Positions 10,459 through 21,300 of a stretch of DNA of 64,000 bases are shown here, one piece after another (position 1 is the first letter of the stretch; every line of letters starts with the position of its first letter). The stretch spans positions 310,001-374,000 of the forward strand of contig JARVLF010000001.1 of NCBI GenBank assembly GCA_030849465.1, read 5' to 3'. The notes beneath the pieces are model-generated. The model was given only the letters and a program-made list of their open reading frames with translations. It searched no databases and was not told where the DNA came from. This DNA comes from Moesziomyces globuligerus. Its lineage: Eukaryota > Basidiomycota > Ustilaginomycetes > Ustilaginales > Ustilaginaceae. Made by a program: the position numbers and the translations under genes.

Positions 10459-11957
10459 AATGGGCAGATGCGCGTGCTACGGACACTCTTTGATCTTGTC
10501 CGGACCTGTGCACTTGAGAGACTTCCTCGGCAGGCACGAGGTCAAAGCTGGTCCTGAGGCGTGGTCGAGCTCACGGCTGATTCCGTTTGAGCCGCTCGAG
10601 GACCGAATCGGATGTGTTTTCCCGGTCTGCCTGTGGACTGCTCGTCGCGGCGTCGGCTCTGCCGTTGGTGAGAGCTTGGCGCAGGAGGGCTGGAGGTGCT
10701 CCGCTGGGGAGACAGTCGTCGACGTCCGGTGCGATTCGCGCCCGCGCGAATGCGAATCAGGACTCGGTGGGATATCGATTGTGTTTCGGGCCTTCCGATC
10801 CGTCTCGGAATCACCTGTTCCGGGCTTGCCTTGCTCTGGACCGAGAAGCTAGCGTGACAGGACGGGACAGGGAAAGGCGCACGAAGCGGGCGAGTGATGG
10901 TGGGAGGAAGGAGCAGCGCAGCTCGAGGCGTGAATTGAGCGGTACGGGCGGTGGTGGGCATGAAATGTCGAAAGAGGAAATTAGAGCGCGCTCGGTGCAG
11001 CGGCCGCGTCTTCTCCACTCGCTGCTATGCTCCGAAGCCTAACCTCTCGGAGGCAGTGACGATGCTCCGCTCCTGGCGTCTCACACTCCTTCCTGCCCAC
11101 GACGAGGTTTGAGCCTGTGGCCGGGGACTCCAGCTTGCTTTCTGCGCACACCGGAAAGAGGCGGAGGATGCGGTCGAGGGCGACACAGGTGGTGTCATTT
11201 GCTGCGGTGCAGCTTCTGAGCCTCCGGGCCGCGGTTATGCTATGGAGCGGAGAGTGCGGCAGAGTGCTGAGCTGCTGGCTGATGCTCCGCGCTGAAATGT
11301 GGTTTGCCGAGCGCGGATCGCTTCGTTTGCGAGCGATCGTCAGTTGCGACATGTGTCTCCGCCTTGCTTCCACGTTGAGCAGCAGCCCCTGAAAGCCCAC
11401 CCTCGCCAATCTGTGAATCCAACACGCGTCAGAGGGCGCGCGCGCCCACCTTTGCGCGAAATTCGCAGATGAGCATGCCACTCCCGAAGCGGGGTGACGA
11501 CGTGCCAGTCTGCGAGTCGCTACCGCGGCCCCTCTCGTCGCTCACCAGATGAGCTTGCAAATCACTTTGGGGTGCTCAAGCCTGACATCGGCACGTCGCA
11601 TCGGTCGAGCACTGGCGGACCCAGCGATCCATGCTCTCGATGCGACGCTACGACTTTCGTGGCATTTGAGGCGGTTGGTGTTGGTTTCAGAACCGGGCGG
11701 GCAACACCCAATACCCTTTTTTCTTTTTTTTCGAAGCCTTCTTTTTCGCCATTTGATTTCCCGATCCCTTTGCAGGTCTGACACAGTGTATAATACACAG
11801 AAGAACATCGACGTGCCCATGACGCCAGATAACAACGGACGGCTCGGTGGCAATCTCCGCGTTCGCGCCCAGGTGAATATCCACACTGGAAGCAATGACA
11901 AGCGACGGATCTGGATGAGTTGTCCAAGAAGGCAATGATCCAAAAGAGAAGAAAAAG
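10459..11957. other. Intergenic region upstream of the Inp2-like gene
   Basis: About 1.5 kb without a supported gene. It holds the 5' leader and promoter of the leftward Inp2-like gene. Open frames on both strands are compositionally random. T-rich tracts occur at 11717-11745. Confidence 0.55.
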
Positions 11958-11975
11958 AAAAAAAAGAAAGAAAAA
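11958..11975 (-). terminator. Pol III terminator for tRNA-Tyr
   Basis: Read on the minus strand, the DNA just past the tRNA 3' end has T5 (11975-11971) and then T8 (11965-11958). These are typical RNA polymerase III stop signals. Confidence 0.8.
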
Positions 11976-11981
11976 GAAGCG

Positions 11982-12087
11982 TCCGGACAGCCGGAATCGA
12001 ACCGGCGACCTATGGTGCTTTTCCGTTAATACCGGATTAGGGTTTCCAATTACAAACCATCGCTACTTCCAACTGAGCTATGTCCGG
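11982..12087 (-). tRNA. tRNA-Tyr(GTA) with a 32-nt intron
   Basis: A complete cloverleaf on the minus strand. The acceptor CCGGACA pairs with TGTCCGG, followed by discriminator A. The D arm is GCTCAGTTGGAAGTAGC. The anticodon stem ATGGT/ACCAT encloses a loop TTGTAA...C with anticodon GTA. The T arm is GCCGG-TTCGATT-CCGGC. A 32-nt intron sits one base 3' of the anticodon, the canonical position for eukaryotic tRNA introns; tyrosine tRNA genes regularly have one. The C1-G72 pair is also typical of eukaryotic tRNA-Tyr. The mature tRNA is 74 nt before CCA addition. The internal B box GGTTCGATTCC is intact. Confidence 0.96.
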
Positions 12088-13770
12088 TATGGTGTTCGGC
12101 GAGAGAGAAATAAGTAAATATGAATGGCTCGGATTCGGTCAGAGCCTCGAACGCGGCAGGTGGGGGAAGCGCGCTAGGTGGGGTGCTTTGCGGTCGTGAC
12201 GACGCGGTGAGGTCGTGACAAGGCAGGCACACGAACGCGAGCAGAGCGACGATCGGACGACGGTACGCTGCGGCCGGGTAGCATTTGCCGTCGGCGTATG
12301 TGTGCAAGTGCCAGCGGAAGAACCGACGGGAATCAGGAGCGGGAAGCGATCGCCGGCTGGCGATGCACGCCTCGCCGGGCTACTGTATCGAACAGCGGAC
12401 AAAGGAAGGCTGGTCTCGTCCTCGGGTTGGAGGAGGGCAGGCGGGGACGCACGAAAAGCCAGAGCGGGTCGCGAGTCTGCGCAAAGTTGGCCAACGCCGA
12501 AGGGGCCTGCAGCGAGGGCCGAGCGTGTTGCTGCACGTGAGCTGGTCGTTTCCTTGCTAGCCTAGCCTCGGACCAGCCGCCGAGCTGAAGCCGAAATGGG
12601 AGGACTGGGAGGACAAGGAGGTGTGGCGTTTGACCCTCGTTTGCTCACAGCGGCGCTTGACAGCTCACCTGGCTAGAGTAAGGTTCGATGCGGAAAAACG
12701 CCACGCGTCGAGGAGGCTTCCACAAAGACGCCATGCCGACCTGAAACGCCACCGCCGAAGCTTCGAAAGCAAGGCTTGTGTACAGTACCCCGACGCACAC
12801 AGCGCACTAACCAGGTGCGGATGCAGACGCCTGACCCGAGCCTCTCGACACAGACATTGCCGTCGCCGTCCATACGAGAAAGCCCCAGCGTTTCCGACGT
12901 GGACTTGAATCGGAAGCGATAGCCCGCGATAGCAGGAAAAGATGGCGGGAAAGGTGTCGTGTCGCGAGGGACTTGCGTAGGTTGGTGATGGGCAGGGCTG
13001 CAGAAGGAATTCCACAAAAGAAACGAGGACTGACCTCGCCTAGCCAGCCCTATCGTGGCCGGATCGACCGAGTCGAGCTACGGGGACGGGACGGCTTGGA
13101 CCCGTGGCGCATCTCTTGGGCTCGGCGGCTGTGCCGGAGGATGGGCGGCGAGCGTGCGAGTGCCCGATGGTTTGCTGCCACTGTGCCATCGGAAGGGCAT
13201 TGGCAGGGTTGGGACGCGACTCGCCCAGCTCGGACGTGCACTTTGCAGCGTGCATGCACGCACGAATGCACGCACGGCCATCTTTGCCTGTTTGGGACTA
13301 ATTAGGACGCTTTTGATCGCTGCAGCTGGCTTGTGCTCGAGTGCTGACTGCCGTGGCCGAGGAGAAGCTCGAGGCGGACCGTCGAGGCGGCCCGTCTCGG
13401 AAAGCGTCGAGAGCGGCGGCATGGAACGCGGCTGGCCGCTGCAGCGGCAGGCAAGCTGCTCGTCCCCGAACCACGAGCGTGCAGCCGAATGAAGGAACCG
13501 TTGCAATCACGACGCATTGCGTCTGCAGAGGTCGAGGCCACTCTGTGCTTGCCCGCACTTGCTGCAGCTCGCGCCCGAGACCGAATTCGAGCTTCGAGAG
13601 GCGGCATCGGTCATCTTTTGGGCATGGCAGCGCAGTGTCGGAGTGGGGCCGAGGTGATTGAGGGCAGTGATGCGGCGCGGTGCAGTCCGGGACTCTTGAT
13701 GCCTCGCTCCAACCGCGGCTGTGTCGAGCTGTCAGGCGCGTCCGAACAGGGCAAGGCGACCAACCAGCTT

Positions 13771-13800
13771 GCAGCGCAGCACAGCGCAGCACAGCGCAGC
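13771..13800. repeat. 10-bp tandem repeat (ACAGCGCAGC type)
   Basis: Three near-perfect 10-bp copies in intergenic DNA. Confidence 0.8.
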
Positions 13801-13864
13801 GCGAAGCAAGGCAGGCCGAGAAAAACGAGTCGGGAACAGAAAATGGAAAATGGAAATTGGGATT

Positions 13865-13895
13865 GAGCAGCTGAGCAGCTGAGCAGCTGAGCAGC
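13865..13895. repeat. GAGCAGCT tandem repeat (about 4 copies)
   Basis: Consecutive 8-bp units, nearly four complete copies. Each unit contains the palindrome AGCT. Confidence 0.85.
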
Positions 13896-14723
13896 AAGCT
13901 CTAGCTTACCTCGGTCGGTCGGTCAGAAGGCTCTTGGTGGCACGCGTGCAGTCTCGCAGACTTTCAGGGCGACACGCAGCCCCATCCCTGCTGCCTCGCT
14001 GCCTCGCTGCTCCGCTCCGCGCTGCACAACAGGCACACGCGCTCCCGTCGAGCGAGACGCACGCCTCGACCCAACGCACGAGCGAGGCTGGATTGGATTT
14101 TTTGGCTCAAGGGTGAGCGAGTGTGTGTGTGGATGCATCTTCGCGCGTCGCCGTACAGTCGGGTTGGCCAGCTGCGCCCAGCTGCCTGTGGTTTTGGCTG
14201 GGCTTTGCCTCTGCTTTTTGCCTGCGTGCGGATCCTGCGCTCGCCGCCCGGATTTCCGTGGTGCGCGCGCTGGTTGGCACCCTTTCCACCCTTTTGGCCT
14301 CACCCGACCTCGACATCGCCATCGCGCTACAACACTACAGCACCTTGGCTTCGCAGCATCCACTCGTCCGCGCCTCGCTCCCCTCCGCCTCGACCTCCCT
14401 CCTACCACCATCCTTCGACTGCCCCTCTTTGGTGTTGCACGCAACTCAACCGCCCCTCCTTTGGATCTTGGCCCGGCGTGGTCTCCTGCCCTCTGGCCGC
14501 CAACCGTGCTCAACCGACTCCTGCAGCCCGCTGCCGCCCCCCTGCCGACGCAGCTGCCAACATCGTCCTACCTCCAAGCTCCTCGCACACGCTCATACAA
14601 CTCGTTTGTGGTGCATAGCAGCGCATCGCTTCGCGCCAGCTCGACTCGGCTCCTCTCGCGCTGCTCCCCTGCAACACGCCGCCATTCGATTCGGACCAAT
14701 AGCCTCTCCTCAGGCAGCCCATC

Positions 14724-14756
14724 GATCCGCAAGCGATCCGCAAGCGATCCGCAAGC
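14724..14756. repeat. GATCCGCAAGC tandem repeat (3 copies)
   Basis: Three exact 11-bp copies about 100 bp before the ATG of the DUF3405 gene, probably inside its transcribed leader. Confidence 0.88.
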
Positions 14757-14851
14757 GCGCTGGATCTACAGCTCCTGCAGCCACTCTCTGCCCACGGCCT
14801 CCCGGCTGAGCATCGGCTGGCTACGCAACCCGCCATCCCTCGCCCGTGACC

Positions 14852-17092
14852 ATGTCAGAAAAGTCCTCCTTCCTCTCCCCATCCATGTCTCCTTCTTCCT
14901 CCTCCTCAGGCGGCGGCAACCCGCCGCCCCCCTACGGCTTCCACCACCTCCCGCATTCCCCAACAGGATCCCGCACACCTAGCCGTCCCGGCTCTCCACC
15001 ACACGGCGGCAGCGTCCCCAACCCAGGCGGCGTCCCCGGCACCTTTGTCCTCAATCTCGGCAAGTTCGGCGGCTTCTACATCATCCGCATACCTCCCTCC
15101 GTCCAGAAGATCCTCGGCTTGCTCCTCCGAAAATGGAAGACGCTCATCTTTGTCGCGCTCGTCGGCACCCTCGCCGCCTTCGGCCTCTTTGGTGCCATGT
15201 CCACCGAATGGCGCGAGATGACCTACTACCGCGTCGACCCTTACCCCGTCATCCCCGCCGGCGGCCACAAGTCCGTCCCCACCTCCTCCAGTCCATTCCA
15301 CCCTCCCTCCTCCCGTCCCATCACCCCGCCCAAGTTTGGCGCGTGTCTCGGCCCCAAGGGCGTCCCCATCCCGCGCGCCCCGCTCGAGGTCTACGACACG
15401 CCCGACACGCATCCCGTCCCCCTCGTCGGCAGCTACGAGGCCGCCGGCATGGACTTTGGCAAGTGCATGACCTACCGATCCAGATACGCCATGTACTCGG
15501 ACGAGGCGCTCAACATCACCTACCGCAAGGACGTCTCGGAGCTCGAGCAGTACCTCGCAAAGGCCGAGGACTACGACGACGACCCGGACAACGTCAAGCC
15601 TCTCAAGAAGAAGCCCAAGTCCACCACCGCCACCGGCAACGCCAACGCCAACGGCACCAGCACCGCCACCGCTGCTGGCGCCAGCGCCACCACTGCCAAG
15701 GAGAAGGTCGATCCGCTCTACGGCCCACGCAAGCCCGAGGGCATGAGCGAGGGCGAGTGGGAGGGCCGCCTGCGCGACCGCTTGTGGCGTGCCAACGTGC
15801 TCAGCGAAGAGCTCGGCCCCACCAGCTACCCGGACTGGCGTGCGCTCATGGACAACTGCTACCAGAAGAGGCTCCACGACCGCGGCATGGCTGGCGGCGT
15901 CGATCACTTTGATCCGCACAACCTGCCCACCACCGAGGAGCCCCACACCAGCGGCGGTCGCTCGCACGTCTTCACCACGCCCGAGACCAAGCGCACCGCC
16001 ATCGTGATGCGATCCTACGAGGGCTACGCATGGCGCGAGGACGACATCCTCAACATGCGTGCGCTCATCAGCGAGCTCTCGCTCAACAACCCCAACACGC
16101 CCTACGACGTGCGCATCCTCGTCGAGGTCAAGTCGCGCCACCTCGCCGTCTTCACCTCGGAGTGGGACCGCCTCAACGTGCTGCGCTCGAGCGTGCCGCG
16201 CGAGTTCTGGGGGCTCGTCGAGCTGTGGACCGAGGACGAGATGTGCGCGCTCTACCCGGGCCTGCCAGGCAAGTTCCTCAACAACATGTTTGCGCAGACC
16301 TCGTACCGCTCGTGCCTGATGGCGCTGCAGAAGTTCTACCTGGACCACCAGGAGTACGACTTCATGTACAACTGGGAGATGGACGTGCGCTACATTGGCA
16401 ACTACCTCGACTTTTTCGAGGGCATCGAGGAGTACTCGCGCAACGAGGCGCTGCACTCGGGCATGGACAAGTACGACACGTGGATGGTGCCCAACGTGAC
16501 GCTCTCGGAGAACAACTGGCGCGACAACACGAGCATGACGGTGGGACGCGGCGAGGAGGCGGATCTGATCACGCTGGGACCCATCTTTGATCCGCGCGGC
16601 TCGGGGTGGTACTGGGAGTACGACGTGCAGAACTACCCGCCCGGGCAGGACACGGACCGTCGCGCGTCGATCGGCACCAACATGCGCATGAGCCGAGCGC
16701 TGCTCGAGGCGATGAACGTGGTCAACGCCGAGGCCAAGAAATCGCTGCACTGCGAGGCGTGGCCGACGACGCTGGTGCTGCACTCGCAGCTGCCCATGTC
16801 GCACGATCACTCGTTCTACCCGGAGGCTGGCTTCACGCACAACCTGCCGCTGCCGTTCAAGGGCGTGTTTGTGCCGCATCCGGTGTACTTCCGCCACGTG
16901 TGGGAGCCCGAGGTGCTGCACAACCGCATCAACCGCCCGGATTTCTACAAGAAGATCAACGAAAAGGTGATGCGCGACAGCTCGTTTTACTACGACGGCA
17001 AGCACAGCAGGGAGGTCTACGTGGGCTGGAAGGAGAAGGAGAACGTCTGCCGTGCGCCGATGCTGCTGCACCCGATCAAGCGAGTCAACTAA
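14852..17092 (+). CDS. DUF3405-family type II membrane protein
   Basis: 746-residue protein starting at the ATG in ACCATGTCAGAA (14852); the frame just upstream has only a GTG. A Pro/Ser/Gly-rich cytosolic tail (about 1-90) precedes one transmembrane segment at about 97-117 (TLIFVALVGTLAAFGLFGAM), then a large presumed lumenal domain. From about residue 380 to the end it matches the fungal DUF3405 pattern: TAIVMRSYEGYAWREDD, then YNWEMDVRYIGNY (W508, with an acidic EMD triad), then a C-terminal region with FKGVFVPHPVYFRHVWE. The layout resembles Golgi glycosyltransferases, and the EMD could act like a DxD metal site, but that is inference; no activity is established for the family. A low-complexity Ala/Thr/Asn insert lies near 255-285. 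Confidence 0.82.
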   Translation: MSEKSSFLSPSMSPSSSSSGGGNPPPPYGFHHLPHSPTGSRTPSRPGSPPHGGSVPNPGGVPGTFVLNLGKFGGFYIIRIPPSVQKILGLLLRKWKTLIFVALVGTLAAFGLFGAMSTEWREMTYYRVDPYPVIPAGGHKSVPTSSSPFHPPSSRPITPPKFGACLGPKGVPIPRAPLEVYDTPDTHPVPLVGSYEAAGMDFGKCMTYRSRYAMYSDEALNITYRKDVSELEQYLAKAEDYDDDPDNVKPLKKKPKSTTATGNANANGTSTATAAGASATTAKEKVDPLYGPRKPEGMSEGEWEGRLRDRLWRANVLSEELGPTSYPDWRALMDNCYQKRLHDRGMAGGVDHFDPHNLPTTEEPHTSGGRSHVFTTPETKRTAIVMRSYEGYAWREDDILNMRALISELSLNNPNTPYDVRILVEVKSRHLAVFTSEWDRLNVLRSSVPREFWGLVELWTEDEMCALYPGLPGKFLNNMFAQTSYRSCLMALQKFYLDHQEYDFMYNWEMDVRYIGNYLDFFEGIEEYSRNEALHSGMDKYDTWMVPNVTLSENNWRDNTSMTVGRGEEADLITLGPIFDPRGSGWYWEYDVQNYPPGQDTDRRASIGTNMRMSRALLEAMNVVNAEAKKSLHCEAWPTTLVLHSQLPMSHDHSFYPEAGFTHNLPLPFKGVFVPHPVYFRHVWEPEVLHNRINRPDFYKKINEKVMRDSSFYYDGKHSREVYVGWKEKENVCRAPMLLHPIKRVN

Positions 17093-18336
17093 GCAGCGAC
17101 CGCATTCGGGCGGTGCACTTTTGCGCCTGGACATTCTCTCTTTCTATCTCTCTCTCTCTCTTTTCCTCCTTGCCTCGCTCTTGGCCCTCGTGCCCGCTAC
17201 CCCGTCATGCCATACCCACACGAGGGCCGTTATCATCCCCACTCCGAGCCGCAGCATCTGTACGCAAGACGCTGCCGGACGCGTAGGCCGCGCTCATGGC
17301 CTGCTGCTGCGCGCCTGCTGGTTGTCGGCCAGCGGGTCGGACGTCATAGATCAGCCGACGGCGTCAAGCAGGGCACCTACGACCGGGGCCGGTTGCGCTG
17401 CCCTGGCTCGCGCTGTGCTTGCTCGGCCATGTAAAACATGTTCGCACTCTTTGTTGCGCGCGACCCTCGTACTCACCCCTTTCTTGCCCTCATTGGCCCC
17501 ACGCTCCTTTGGGTTGACCTGCATGTAAATTTCACCACCAAACGCAACGAACACTCAAGATGAACAGCTGGAGACCAGAGGATGTGGCGCTTGTCGACGA
17601 CGAGCTGGCAGTGAGGATTTTTTCTCGAAGACGTGTTAGAGCCGTGACGGGAGTGCTTGGTGTGCGTCACACGTCGGCGAGGAAAAGGTGGAGGTTGCGC
17701 GTCGGAATCGAGGCTCTGTGCGCGGGAAACCAGTCTGTACTCCGCAGCTGGCTCGACTCGCTCATCACAGCGTAAGGGCGCCAGATGGGTGGCCTGTTGC
17801 CATCACACAGTCGCGGAAGAGGAAGGATCGTCAAAGGGCTGAGCGGGACGGACTTGTCATGCGCTGAGAGTGGTGTGTTTGTACGTGTGTGTTGGGTTGG
17901 GTCGCTGTGGAGAAGCTGTGCGGGTTTTGGGTCGACGAGCGATTTTGTGCGGTGCTTTTGTGCAGTGCCGCGGCGGCTGCTGATGCAAAGCCAGGGCTCA
18001 AGGCCGTGCATGCATTGGGCACGACAGCTGGTGCTTGGAACAACACCCGCTCCACCTCGGTCGTCGCTTTGCTCTCGTTGCCTCACCCATCAGCCCCTCT
18101 CTACATCGCTGGACCTTCTCTTGCTGACCCATCCACAACGGCCATCCCCAACAGCGAGAGACACACCCAGCAACCGCAATATCTACTCGCTCCGGCCGCT
18201 CGGCAAGCCATGCTGTGGGTCCACTGATCCAGAGCCGAGTACATCGAGCACCGCCAAGCCGCACCGCTCTGCATCCACAACCTCGTCTTCTGCGTCTGCC
18301 TTCAGCTCGTCTGCCGGCGCAATAGTGCCTTCAACC
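17093..18336. other. Intergenic: DUF3405 downstream / START protein upstream
   Basis: About 1.2 kb. A CT-dinucleotide-rich tract lies at about 17,140-17,167, just past the DUF3405 stop. The frame of the next gene is open back to an ATG at 17785, but the 184 residues this would add are not protein-like, so I treat it as leader. No other gene seen. Confidence 0.55.
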
Positions 18337-21300
18337 ATGGAGGATGGCCCTTCGCTCCAAAAGTCCAAAGAGCAATGGCTAGCCGCTTTGGACGAGGCAG
18401 TCGACAGCTTCCGAACGCTCGTCGCAGAGTCCTCTTCCAAGGCATGGAAGCCTGTAAGCCTGGCCGGAAGCACTCCCTCCACGCCCAGCCTCGCCTCGAC
18501 CTCGACCTTCCCGCTCACACCCTCGCAGAGCGCAGCATCCTCTTCCTCCAACAAAACCCCGGCTGCCTCACGTGCAAAGCCACGCGATTCCTCGTCCCTA
18601 CGACACGTCGAGTCGATCGAGGACTTGGACCAACGCAACGCTTCGCCCTCGCCTTCAACAAGCGCTCCCACCGCTTCGCCTGCACCTGCAAAACCATCCG
18701 CTGCGGACGTGCAGCCCTTCCGCATCGGACGCTTCCGCCCTGATCATGTCGCCGTCCACCGCAGAACAAGAAAGGGTCCAGACATCTACCGGGCCGTCTC
18801 AGAGCTCTCGTACGACGGCACCGCAGACCTCAACGCCTTCCGCGCCGTCCTTCAGACCGCAGAGACCCGCCCCTCCTGGGATCGCCTCGTCCAGTCCGCA
18901 GAGCTCGTCGAGCAGCTCGATCCCATCACACGCATCAACAAGGTCCACTACCGACTCGGCTGGCCCGCTAGTCCACGAGATGCCATCGTCATCAACAGGA
19001 CGCTCGCCGACGATGCTACGCTCATAGACATCTCCACTTCGCTCCCCCGCTCTCCCGACGCCCCTTCCTACCTCCGCCCAGCTCCGCCCTGCGTGCGCTC
19101 CCACGTCCATCTCATGGCCTGGTGCATCCAGATCCTCCCGCCAGACACTTCGTCGTCTTCCTCCAACGCCAGGTCCAAGGCGTCTGCCACATCGGCCCCT
19201 CTGCGCTCCCTGCCCCGCATCAAGTTCACCGTGTTCTGGTCCTGGGATCTCAGAGGCGCCTGGATGGGCATGCCCTCCGGCGGCCTCGGCATGCATCTGC
19301 CCGAGCTCATCAAGGGTCTCGCAAATCACGTTCATGACTCTAGCGATAAGATCCCCGCGCTCAGCAACTACGGCAGCTGCGTCGAAGTGCTCACCAGCAA
19401 CTTCGACCCTACCCGTGATACGCTCGCCACCGACTATGCCGTCGTCGTCGAGGATGCAGCCGCACGCCAAGCAGAGGATTGCGCCGAAAAGGACTTGGAC
19501 ACTGTCCACCTCCTGCGCTCCCGCAGAAAGCTGCAGGCTACCGTCGAGTTCCTCCTCCCCTCTTCCGAGGGCTGGGACGTCAGAGTCGATGTCAAAGGCC
19601 ACGCGTCCTCCTCCTCGGCTTCGGCAGACACTGACGCCGCCGAGGCTGCGAGATCGTGGCGTGCAACCGCTGAACGGGCGTCCGCCTCACGCTTCACCAT
19701 CCTGTCCATTCGCCACAAGGCCCTCGAAAATTCCGAAGAGCTGGTGAGGATCAGAGTCAGGATACAACGTGTGGTGGCGAGCACTGAGCTGCGCCTCAAC
19801 GACGAGCCCTTGCACATCGATCATATCGAGCCACGCACTCCGGCCGCTCTCGCCCAGCCGCTGCTCGAGGACACGGCCAGCATCTCGGAGATCAGCGTCG
19901 TCACCACCTCCACCGGCAGCGCTGCCTCCCTCAATGCAGGTGCCGCCGCCAATGCCTCCCGCTCCGGAACGCCCAACCTCGGCTCGGCACACCAGATCAA
20001 CAATCAGATCCGCCGCAACTACATCTACTTTACCAGCCTGCTTCAGGAGCCCGAGGCAAAGTGGAAGCCCATCAGCGACATGAAGGGCGTCACCGTCACC
20101 CAGCTCGACTCGATCGACCCCACCCTCGTCGTCTACCGCGCAGAGGCCACCTTTGTCGGCGTCAGCGTGTGGGACCTCTTCTCTACCATCGGCAATGCAG
20201 GTGCCCGCGCCTACTGGGACAAGACCCTCGACGATGCTACGCTGCTCACCGACATCAACGAGCTCAGCTCGCTCTGGCACACAAAGACCAAGCCCAGCTG
20301 GCCTGTCAGCGCCCGCGACACCGTCGTAATCCAGACCGCCTACAAGGCACCCACATCGGTGCACATCTTCTCCTTCTCCACCGACGATCGCGCCCAGCTG
20401 CCCGCCATACCGCCCGTCGAGCCAGGCACCATCCGTACCCAGATCGACTTGCGCGGCTGGTCGGTCGAGGCACTCTCCCCGACCACCGTCCACGTCACCA
20501 TGCTCGAGCAGTCCGATCCCAAGGGCTGGACTAGCAAGTCGGCCACGCCAGCCGCCATGGTCAGCGCCGTCGCCGGCGTCGGCGAGTATGCCATCAAGTT
20601 CGGCAGCCCTCCCGTCCTGACCCGACTCTTGGGCGCAAAGGCCAAGGTGTCGCGCTACGATCACGAGAAAGCCACGTTCCGCATCGAGTACGCCTGCGAC
20701 GTGCCCATCGACGACGACCTCACCGATGCACCCAACGTCGAGTGCGAGATCCGCTGCGACGTCGAGGCGTGGGCTACCTCGCTCGATTTGGTCGTCGATC
20801 CGCCCCCGATCTCCATCTCGTGCTTACGCCGCCACAAGCTGTCGCAGGGCGGCGGCGGCCTCTGGCTCACCATCGAGCATGCCGTTGCGTCGCTCGAGGA
20901 CGATTCGGCGCGCATCACCATCCGCCGCGGCACTTCGCGCGAAAAGGGCGCCGTCCATGTCAACGGCGCGAGCATCAAGGTCGATGTCGACGAGCTCAAC
21001 GATGAGCAGGTCCAGCAGCTCAGCAGGCAGAAACGCTCCAAGCCGCAGCGCGTACCTCTGGATTTGATCAATCCGACCCGCAAGGCGACTGACGACACCG
21101 CAGCAACCGCCAGCAAGGCCGGCGGCGCCACGCCGAGCGCGTCCGCAGCCAGCGAGTCGTCCAAGGAGCAAGGAGCTCGACAGCTTTCAGAGGGTGGTAC
21201 AGGCGAGCGTCAGATGGCTGACAGCACCGCGACGATCGGGCCGCCTGGCCCCGCTGCAACGATATCTGAAGGCAAGAAGCACGAACGAAGCGACTCGGCC

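Larger units (their letters stand above)
12088..14851. other. Gene-poor interval with tandem repeats; leader of the DUF3405 gene
   Basis: About 2.8 kb with no supported protein gene. The right end (about 14,100-14,851) is C/T-rich and probably carries the promoter and 5' leader of the following rightward gene. Several short tandem repeats lie here: 10-bp units at 13771-13800, 8-bp at 13865-13895, 11-bp at 14724-14756. The overlapping frames on both strands are typical of GC-rich non-coding DNA. Confidence 0.55.

Noticed and set aside
14906..17134. A 742-codon open frame antisense to the DUF3405 gene
   Set aside because: A mirror of strong GC3 bias on the real strand. The translation is Val/His/Arg-rich and repetitive, with no motifs. 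Similar long antisense frames lie opposite ATP1, NOP12, the 45-47 kb membrane protein, the START gene and the MFS genes.
17785..18336. N-terminal extension of the START protein to an upstream ATG
   Set aside because: The extra 184 residues are Cys/Ser/Arg-rich and not protein-like. The ATG at 18337 has a better context and begins a sensible N terminus.
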